Of a DNA stretch of 14,118 nt, positions 1 to 5,565 are shown one piece after another (within the stretch, counting starts at the first letter, position 1; every line of letters begins with the position of its first letter). Made by a program: the position numbers and the translations under genes. Under the pieces are notes generated by a model. That model searched no databases and was not told where the DNA came from. It was given only the letters and a program-made list of their open reading frames with translations. Source of the DNA: Actinomycetota bacterium (GTDB lineage Bacteria; Actinomycetota; Acidimicrobiia; Acidimicrobiales; Ilumatobacteraceae); NCBI GenBank assembly GCA_009703975.1, contig WLFB01000006.1:1-14118 (forward strand). The letters run 5' to 3'.

Positions 1-741
1 ACCCATCGCAACTGCGCCAACTGCAATGTGTGTGCCGACCGAGTGATCTGAAAGTCCAACTCGACAACCAAATTTTTCAACAAGAGTCAACATCGCTCGA
101 AGATTTACATTGCTGGGTGAAGTCGGATAGTCAGTAGTGCAATGCAGAAGTGTGACCCGTTCTTTTAATTCGTGCCTTCCGGCATCGCTAGACAGAGCTT
201 GTTTGCAGGCAATAGTTGATGCTTCTGAAGTTTTATCGGTGGTCATGCCAAAAGCAATTACCCCCATCGCTAATTCGATTTCGTCAATCGTGCTCATGCC
301 GGTTGAAAGAATTATTCTGTCGGCACACCTTGCAACTTCTAACAAAAATGGCGCGTTTGTAAGTTCGCCTGATCCAATTTTGATTGTTGAAAGTTTAAGA
401 TCAGAAACTAAAAATTTAAGACTGTCAATGTCAAACGGTGTTGAGAGAAACTCGATACCACTGGCTTTGCAATATTCAAATAGCTCGCGTTGCTGGGTGT
501 GCGACAACTCAAGGCGCTGCAACATTTCTAGTTGCGTTTCTTGGCCACCGGTCTGCGAAATTTGATAGTCGGCTTTTTTGGCGCTATTTGTAACTATAGA
601 ACTGGCTACAAATGACTGAAATTTAACTGCATCTGCTTTTGCAACTACCGCTGCATCAACAAGTTGTCGAGCAAGACTAATTGAACCGTTATGGTTTACT
701 CCTGCTTCGGCAATGATAAATGTGTTTGGTGTTTTTGTCAT
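1..741 (-). CDS. legI: N-acetylneuraminate/legionaminate synthase family (NeuB/LegI), 3' end outside window
   Basis: The 247 codons visible run open to the left edge; the family is usually about 330-360 residues, so roughly the last third (including any C-terminal SAF/antifreeze-like domain) is missing. NeuB-family enzymes condense phosphoenolpyruvate with an N-acyl hexosamine to make a nine-carbon ulosonic acid in the cytoplasm. Visible family motifs: AEAGVNHNG (residues 11-19), KFQSF (40-44), STPFD (100-104), KIGSGE (121-126), STGM (146-149), HCTTDYP (200-206) and GLSDHS (229-234). The ATG shares one base with the stop of the upstream epimerase gene (TAATG), so translation is probably coupled; no Shine-Dalgarno sequence is seen. 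With LegB- and LegC-type genes upstream, the substrate is more likely 2,4-diacetamido-2,4,6-trideoxymannose (legionaminic acid) than ManNAc (sialic acid). Family membership is very sure; the Leg rather than Neu assignment rests on context. Confidence 0.93.
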   Translation of the reverse strand, partial: MTKTPNTFIIAEAGVNHNGSISLARQLVDAAVVAKADAVKFQSFVASSIVTNSAKKADYQISQTGGQETQLEMLQRLELSHTQQRELFEYCKASGIEFLSTPFDIDSLKFLVSDLKLSTIKIGSGELTNAPFLLEVARCADRIILSTGMSTIDEIELAMGVIAFGMTTDKTSEASTIACKQALSSDAGRHELKERVTLLHCTTDYPTSPSNVNLRAMLTLVEKFGCRVGLSDHSVGTHIAVGAVAMG

Positions 742-1901
742 TAAAAATTGTCGAAGAATATTTTTTGTGTAGTCAACTTCGTATTTTTTATCGTATCGGC
801 GATGCTATTTGCGGTGTTGCCAGAGCCGTATTTGCTTGTAGTTGCAAGACAACGTGCCTTCCACGAGGGAGAAAGTGCTGTCTCAATAGCGGTACGAATT
901 TCGTTATGACTGAATTTGCAGTCAATGATCGAATCAGCGCGAAGCCGACCATCTTGGCGCGTGCCGATATTAATAGTTGGCACATGAAGTGCAGGAGCTT
1001 CAATGATTCCGCTCGAAGAGTTTCCGATAACAACATCAGCAATTCTCATTAAGTTGAGATAATTTTTTTGACCCAGTGCATTGTGCAGAACACGGCGTTT
1101 TGGTTCGCGTAGTACAAATTTAGATATCTCATCATTCACGTATTTGTATCCAGGGTCGGCATTGACACCAGTAAACACGATTGTCGCTTGAGCAAAATGA
1201 TCAAGCGCGGTGAGTAATTCGGTGATTTCAGTAGTCATCGACAATTCGCTTCGTGTCGTCGGATGAACCGTTACCAGCAACAATTCTTGTTGAAGTTCTA
1301 TACCGATTACAGATGCCAGCTCGTCACGTGTCATTTTTTCAATATTTAGTAAGACATCAACTCCGAGTGCTCCAACATTAAAAACTGTGTCCGGTGATTC
1401 ACCAAGTTGAATCAACCTGCGTTGATAATCTTCTGCCGCACAAAAATGAAGATTAGACATCTTTGTGATTGCATGTCTGATGCTGTCGTCAAATGCACCG
1501 GTGGTGACTTCTCCGCCATGAATATGCGCAATTGGAATACCTAAAATTAGGGCGGCTTGGGCTGCACCAAGAATTTCGTATCTGTCGCCTAATACGACGA
1601 CAAGGTCTGGTTTGAGTTTTGCAAAAGCATCGGCAAGTTGCGATGTAGCCCGCCCCAACGCATGAGCTATCTCAAGAACCGAATCATCAGAAAGTTCAAG
1701 ATCAACTAAAGCATCGGCGATGAACCCATCTTGTTCTATGAACTTAATTGTTGAACCGTGTCGTGCAGATAAATGTGAACCAGTGACAATAAGTTGAAAA
1801 TCTATTTGTGAGTCTTGCCTAAACAAAGTCATCAATGGTGCGAGCAGGCCGTACTCGGCTCGTGTTCCGGTAACTACACAAATTTTTCGGTTTGAACTCA
1901 T
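741..1901 (-). CDS. legG: UDP-sugar 2-epimerase (hydrolysing), NeuC/LegG family
   Basis: A 386-residue protein, the usual length for hydrolysing UDP-N-acetylglucosamine 2-epimerases. These enzymes (GT-B fold) invert C2 and release UDP, delivering the free mannosamine-type sugar to the NeuB-family synthase. Visible motifs: GTRAEYGLL near the N-terminus (residues 12-20), VLGDRYEI (103-110), HGGE (128-131) followed by the family-typical TTGAFDDSIRHAI stretch, and GNSSSGIIEAP in the C-terminal half, which normally contacts the nucleotide. The ATG overlaps the aminotransferase stop by 4 nt (ATGA), and its own stop overlaps the synthase start by 1 nt, so it sits inside one operon. In sialic acid pathways this is NeuC acting on UDP-GlcNAc. 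Because a 4,6-dehydratase and 4-aminotransferase precede it, UDP-2,4-diacetamido-bacillosamine (LegG reaction) is the likelier substrate. Substrate choice is inference. Confidence 0.92.
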   Translation of the reverse strand: MSSNRKICVVTGTRAEYGLLAPLMTLFRQDSQIDFQLIVTGSHLSARHGSTIKFIEQDGFIADALVDLELSDDSVLEIAHALGRATSQLADAFAKLKPDLVVVLGDRYEILGAAQAALILGIPIAHIHGGEVTTGAFDDSIRHAITKMSNLHFCAAEDYQRRLIQLGESPDTVFNVGALGVDVLLNIEKMTRDELASVIGIELQQELLLVTVHPTTRSELSMTTEITELLTALDHFAQATIVFTGVNADPGYKYVNDEISKFVLREPKRRVLHNALGQKNYLNLMRIADVVIGNSSSGIIEAPALHVPTINIGTRQDGRLRADSIIDCKFSHNEIRTAIETALSPSWKARCLATTSKYGSGNTANSIADTIKNTKLTTQKIFFDNF

Positions 1902-3076
1902 AATCCTAAGTTTGCGCTACTTGGCACATTGATTAAAGAATTAAGAAGCACTTGCGCGACTGGTAATTCAGCGCGAGGCGAGTTTTCGTACATCGGCAAC
2001 TGATGCAACAGGTTCCATGCTGGTCGACACAAATATCCTTTTGCACGCGAATCTGTCAGCAACTCATTTCGAGTCTGCAAGTTTGGTTTCTTTAGCCGAA
2101 CAGTATTCAGCCAATAATTAGAAGTTGTCCTTTTTGGTTCGCTAACAAACTCGAGAGACTCTGAACTTTTCAGCGCAATGTCATATTTATTGGCGAGGTT
2201 TCGCTTGTTGAGTAAAAATTCGTCTAATCGGTCGAGTTGAGCGCAGCCAAGGGCGGCATTTATATTTGGCATTCGGTAGTTCCAAGCAGTTTCGTCATGC
2301 ATGAACTCCCATTCGTGTGGGAGTTTCGCGGTTGTGGCAAGATGGCGAATTTTTATAGCAAGCGATTCGTCATTCGTAAGAATTGCACCACCACCGCCAG
2401 TTGTGATGGTCTTGTTGCCGTTAAAACTTAAAATTCCACAAACACCAAATGTTCCGGTGTGTTGTTTGCCAACATAACTTCCGAGCGACTCGGCTGCGTC
2501 TTCAACTATTGGCAAACCAAATTCTTTGGCGACCAAAGAAAGTTCTTTAATATCCATTGGGTGCCCAAACGTGTGCATCGGCACGATCGCGCCGATTCGT
2601 CGACCCGTTTTCGCGTTTATCAATTCATCGCCTTGTTGAGTTGTCGCTGACGCAAGGTGTTTTCGTAAAGCGATTGGATCTAACCCAAGTGTGACCGGGT
2701 CGCTGTCGGCAAAGTGCGGGGTTGCACCGCAATGCGCAACCGCATTAGCTGTTGCAACAAAACTTAGCGATGGGATAATCACTTCGTCACCAGGCTTGAT
2801 GCCTACCGAGTGCAGCGCAAGATGAAGTGCACAAGTGCCGTTAACAATCGCGATTACATGTGCAGCACCGGTGATTTTTGAAAGTTGATTTTCGAAACGA
2901 GTGATGAACTCACCAACTGATGAAACCCAGCCAGATGATAAACACTCGGCAACCATTTTGTGTTCATGAGGACCAATATTTGGCTCATGCAGAGCGATCG
3001 TTGATTTTTCTGCTGGTCCTATTACGGAAGTTAGTACTTCAAGAAATTCTCGTGTCGGTAGATCGTAAGTCGTCAT
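1898..3076 (-). CDS. legC: LegC-type PLP-dependent sugar 4-aminotransferase (DegT/DnrJ/EryC1/StrS family)
   Basis: A 392-residue fold-type I aminotransferase that would transfer an amino group from glutamate to the C4 ketone of a UDP-4-keto-6-deoxy-GlcNAc-type sugar. Visible features: an N-terminal HEPNIGPHE segment (30-38), SGWVSSVGEFITRFE (48-62), the aspartate of VEDAAES (D193) that contacts the PLP pyridine nitrogen, and the Schiff-base lysine in FNGNKTITTGGGGA (K222). The longer N-terminus before the NIG motif is typical of the LegC-like subgroup, as opposed to shorter PglE/ArnB-type enzymes. The ATG lies 4 nt after the LegB stop and its TGA overlaps the next start (ATGA). No Shine-Dalgarno sequence is obvious, so translation probably depends on coupling with legB. 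Family certain; the LegC assignment is strengthened by the directly adjacent LegB-type partner. Confidence 0.92.
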   Translation of the reverse strand: MTTYDLPTREFLEVLTSVIGPAEKSTIALHEPNIGPHEHKMVAECLSSGWVSSVGEFITRFENQLSKITGAAHVIAIVNGTCALHLALHSVGIKPGDEVIIPSLSFVATANAVAHCGATPHFADSDPVTLGLDPIALRKHLASATTQQGDELINAKTGRRIGAIVPMHTFGHPMDIKELSLVAKEFGLPIVEDAAESLGSYVGKQHTGTFGVCGILSFNGNKTITTGGGGAILTNDESLAIKIRHLATTAKLPHEWEFMHDETAWNYRMPNINAALGCAQLDRLDEFLLNKRNLANKYDIALKSSESLEFVSEPKRTTSNYWLNTVRLKKPNLQTRNELLTDSRAKGYLCRPAWNLLHQLPMYENSPRAELPVAQVLLNSLINVPSSANLGL

Positions 3077-3080
3077 CTAT

Positions 3081-4073
3081 TTAAATGTTGTACCGATCTG
3101 CCTTGTATCGCGACAAATTACTCGGGTCTGAGAACCAGTCAATTGTTCTTTGTAATCCGATTTGAAAACCTTCGGCACCGTCCAACGACGGCTTCCACTT
3201 GAGAAGTTTTTCGGCTTTTTCAATTGAAGCGTGCAGTCTTTCAACTTCAGAATTTTTAGGGCGGTCACGTTGTTTGTCATTGGCGAGTTTTAGATCAACG
3301 CCCATAAGTTTGGCGATTGTTTTGGCGGTGTCTTCGACAGAGATTTCAAAACCACTGCCAAGATTTATTGTTTCGCCAATAATTGCGTCGCTTTCGGCAG
3401 CGGCGATGAAGCCAGATGCTGTGTCTTCAACAAATGTGAAGTCACGTGTTGGGGAAAGTGCGCCAAGTTTTACTTCTCGGTTTGTTGCAAGTTGACTAAT
3501 AATTGTTGGGATAACCGCCCGCGCGGATTGTCTCGGCCCATATGTATTGAACGGTCGAAGAATTCCGACGGGTAGATCAAATGAAGCATGAAAACTTAAC
3601 GCAAGTTGATCGGCACCAACTTTTGATGCCGCATATGGCGACTGCGGATGCAATGGGTGCTTCTCATCGATTGGTATGTATTGCGCAGTGCCATAAACCT
3701 CGCTTGTTGAAGTTTGTACAACACGCGAAACATTGTGTCGTCGCGCGGCCTGCAAAATATTTAATGTGCCCTTGATATTTGTATCAATATATGTGTCGGG
3801 CGAATGATACGAATATGGAATCGCGATTAATGCAGCGAGGTTCAAAATTACTTCTTGGCCGGAAACGGCAGCATCAACTCCGTGCGGGTCGCGAATATCT
3901 CCAGCGAAAACATCAAGGCTGTCACGAACGGATTGGTTTACATCATCAAGCCATCCCCAAGAATTGAAGGAGTTGTAAAGAACAAATGCTCGCACTTGAT
4001 GTCCGCGTTTAACGAGTGCTTCTACTAAATGCGAACCAATAAATCCATCTGCGCCGGTTACGAGAATCTTCAT
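3081..4073 (-). CDS. legB: LegB-type UDP-GlcNAc 4,6-dehydratase (extended SDR family)
   Basis: A 330-residue NAD-dependent epimerase/dehydratase, full length for the family. It would oxidise C4 and eliminate water across C5-C6 of UDP-GlcNAc, giving the 4-keto-6-deoxy sugar that LegC aminates. Visible features: an N-terminal Rossmann motif GADGFIG (7-13), the FVLYNSFNSWGWLDD stretch (30-44) characteristic of the LegB-like dehydratase subgroup, TSTSEVYG (121-128) with the catalytic Ser/Thr region, the YxxxK pair Y147/K151, and RPFNTYGPRQSARAVIPT (173-190). The tail rich in R/K near PxxSEVERL is also family-like. It follows a small membrane-protein gene by 3 nt and precedes legC by 4 nt, so it belongs to the minus-strand operon. 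A weak AGGT lies about 9 nt before the ATG. Other SDR sugar enzymes are possible, but the subgroup motif and partner argue for LegB. Confidence 0.91.
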   Translation of the reverse strand: MKILVTGADGFIGSHLVEALVKRGHQVRAFVLYNSFNSWGWLDDVNQSVRDSLDVFAGDIRDPHGVDAAVSGQEVILNLAALIAIPYSYHSPDTYIDTNIKGTLNILQAARRHNVSRVVQTSTSEVYGTAQYIPIDEKHPLHPQSPYAASKVGADQLALSFHASFDLPVGILRPFNTYGPRQSARAVIPTIISQLATNREVKLGALSPTRDFTFVEDTASGFIAAAESDAIIGETINLGSGFEISVEDTAKTIAKLMGVDLKLANDKQRDRPKNSEVERLHASIEKAEKLLKWKPSLDGAEGFQIGLQRTIDWFSDPSNLSRYKADRYNI

Positions 4074-4076
4074 TTG

Positions 4077-4388
4077 TTATTGACCTATTGATCCGGTCAG
4101 TTTGGAGACCAAAACTGCCAATATCACTGAAATGAAAACTGCTAACACGACTCCAGAGAAGATGCTAGTGATGGCGACCGCACCTACTGATCGGATATTC
4201 CAAGAATTTGTCGTCAGTGAGGTTAAATTGGAGTCTTGATTCTCCACTTGCACCGCACGCGATTTAGTTGTATTGGAATTTCGATTTTTTGTGACCAACC
4301 ACAACGTAATCAGGCTCAGCACGATGATCGCGAGAGACCTGACCGTAACATCAAGGACGGTAAGTGACATGAGTTTCGACACAACCAC
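4077..4388 (-). CDS. Small two-helix membrane protein of unknown function
   Basis: A 103-residue protein with two hydrophobic segments (about 11-32 and 68-95) separated by a polar linker rich in N, S, T, K and R. I do not recognise a family. Support for it being real: it ends 3 nt before legB on the same strand, its codons look like those of neighbouring genes, the hydrophobic pattern is coherent, and the GTG start at 4388 is preceded by a good AGGAG ribosome binding site 5 nt upstream. An internal ATG at 4370 would shorten it by 6 residues. Its 5' end overlaps the 5' end of the divergent protease gene by up to 20 bp. No known legionaminic acid step needs such a protein; a membrane accessory role is only a guess. 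It could instead be a chance open frame in a divergent promoter region. Confidence 0.6.
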   Translation of the reverse strand: MVVSKLMSLTVLDVTVRSLAIIVLSLITLWLVTKNRNSNTTKSRAVQVENQDSNLTSLTTNSWNIRSVGAVAITSIFSGVVLAVFISVILAVLVSKLTGSIGQ

Positions 4389-5544
4389 GACTGCTCCTAG
4401 CGTATCGCCGGAGGTACCTGAAGAGCATCAAGACAAGGATCAAGTAGTTATTGCGCCGCGTCAGACGAACATGTGGTGGGCAATACCAATGTTCACAATT
4501 GTTTGGATAGTTACTAGTGCGATAATTATTTCTTCACTGGTTCGCGTTAACTTTTGGGAAGTTGCACCTGGTTCTGCAGAGCAAGTTAGCTCTAGATTTT
4601 CGTTTGACAAAGATGCTCTTCAGCTTGCAGATCGGTACAAGCCAACATCGCCAGTTTTATTCGTTACTGCATTTGGATCAAAGCTCTCCGCACTTGACGC
4701 TTTGCTCGGCACGCTAGACCCAGATGTAGATGTATTGAATCGCGTACAAAAATTCGGCGATTCAACACCTGATCAACAGAAGAATCTCGGATATCAGTCA
4801 ATGACAACTGCAAAACAAATTGCAGAATATGTCGCCATGAATCGTTTGGGCTATGAGGTGTCTATTACTTATGGAGAATTAGTTATTGATCGATTTGTTT
4901 GCGAGGCCAAACCGCGTCCACTTAGTGCGTGTTTGCAACTTGGAGTTGGCGACACGATCACATCTTTTGATGGCATCAAGATTCCATCATTGGCTGACCT
5001 GCTTCCGCTTATGAAGAATTATTCGCCAGGCGATGTCGTTAAATTAGAAATCACACCTCATAGAACTACCGATTCAATTACCAAAGAAGTCGAGTTGATT
5101 GCCAGTCCAGATGATCCAAATCGTACGATTATCGGAGTGTGGCCTGCTGACACGCGAATTGTTAAGTTGCCATTTGAAGTTGATATCGACACCGACCTGA
5201 TTGGTGGGCCATCTGCCGGTCTTGCCTTCACATTGGCTCTATTGGACGAGTTAACTCCTGGCGATTTAACAGGTGGAGTTAAAGTAGCCGCGACTGGCAC
5301 GATTGACGGCGACGAAACAGTTGGTGCGATTGGTGCGTTGCGTCAGAAAACAGTTGCCGTCAAAGCCTCTGGTGCCAAAGTATTTTTTGTGCCGAGTTCG
5401 CAATCAGCAGAAGAAATTGAGGTGGCCAAGCGGATTGCGGGATCAAAATTGCGTATTGCTCCAGTTGCAAATCTTGGTGAAGCGCTAGCAATTCTCAAAG
5501 AGATGGGGGGCAGCGACATTTCTAATGACGCGATAGAGCTCTAG
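4369..5544 (+). CDS. Membrane-anchored PDZ / Lon-type (S16) serine protease, YlbL-like
   Basis: With the ATG at 4369 the protein has 391 residues: a Thr/Pro/Glu-rich N-terminus (1-34), one membrane helix (about 37-58), an external region, a PDZ domain (about 180-245) and a C-terminal Lon-type proteolytic domain. The S16 Ser-Lys dyad is visible as S282 in GGPSAG and K327 in GALRQKTVA, with the intervening GTIDGDETVGAIG stretch typical of the fold, so it should be active. Homologues in Actinobacteria and Firmicutes (YlbL type) are surface-anchored proteases of poorly known substrate. The frame stays open upstream (ATG 4324, TTG 4273), but 4369 has an AAGGA about 11 nt upstream and gives a sensible cytoplasmic tail. 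It is followed after 21 nt by the DivIVA-fusion gene. In mycobacteria such a PDZ protein lies directly beside a UPF0182 gene. Function of the domains sure, start moderately sure. Confidence 0.92.
   Translation: MSFDTTTTAPSVSPEVPEEHQDKDQVVIAPRQTNMWWAIPMFTIVWIVTSAIIISSLVRVNFWEVAPGSAEQVSSRFSFDKDALQLADRYKPTSPVLFVTAFGSKLSALDALLGTLDPDVDVLNRVQKFGDSTPDQQKNLGYQSMTTAKQIAEYVAMNRLGYEVSITYGELVIDRFVCEAKPRPLSACLQLGVGDTITSFDGIKIPSLADLLPLMKNYSPGDVVKLEITPHRTTDSITKEVELIASPDDPNRTIIGVWPADTRIVKLPFEVDIDTDLIGGPSAGLAFTLALLDELTPGDLTGGVKVAATGTIDGDETVGAIGALRQKTVAVKASGAKVFFVPSSQSAEEIEVAKRIAGSKLRIAPVANLGEALAILKEMGGSDISNDAIEL
4394..4398 (-). promoter_or_regulatory. Ribosome binding site AGGAG for the small membrane protein
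   Basis: On the minus strand AGGAG lies 5 nt upstream of the GTG at 4388-4386. It is one of the best Shine-Dalgarno matches in the window. It supports GTG rather than the internal ATG at 4370 as the start, and supports the small gene being translated. It lies inside the coding sequence of the divergent protease gene. Confidence 0.5.
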
Positions 5545-5552
5545 TCAACGTT

Positions 5553-5558
5553 TAACCT
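5553..5558 (+). promoter_or_regulatory. Putative -10 element for a leaderless transcript of the DivIVA-fusion gene
   Basis: TAACCT fits TANNNT and ends 7 nt before the ATG at 5566, placing the expected transcription start on the A of the start codon. No Shine-Dalgarno sequence is present, only an A/T run (TATATAT). No convincing -35 was found at 16-18 nt. The same geometry is seen before the starts at 7688 and 12027. Confidence 0.35.
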
Positions 5559-5565
5559 TATATAT

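Noticed and set aside
137..1052. Plus-strand open frames opposite the synthase and epimerase genes
   Set aside because: They lie wholly inside well-supported minus-strand genes and give no family-like protein sequence.
1..1901. Plain sialic acid (NeuC-NeuB) pathway
   Set aside because: The same operon begins with a 4,6-dehydratase and a 4-aminotransferase, which sialic acid synthesis does not use; a legionaminic-type product explains all four genes better.
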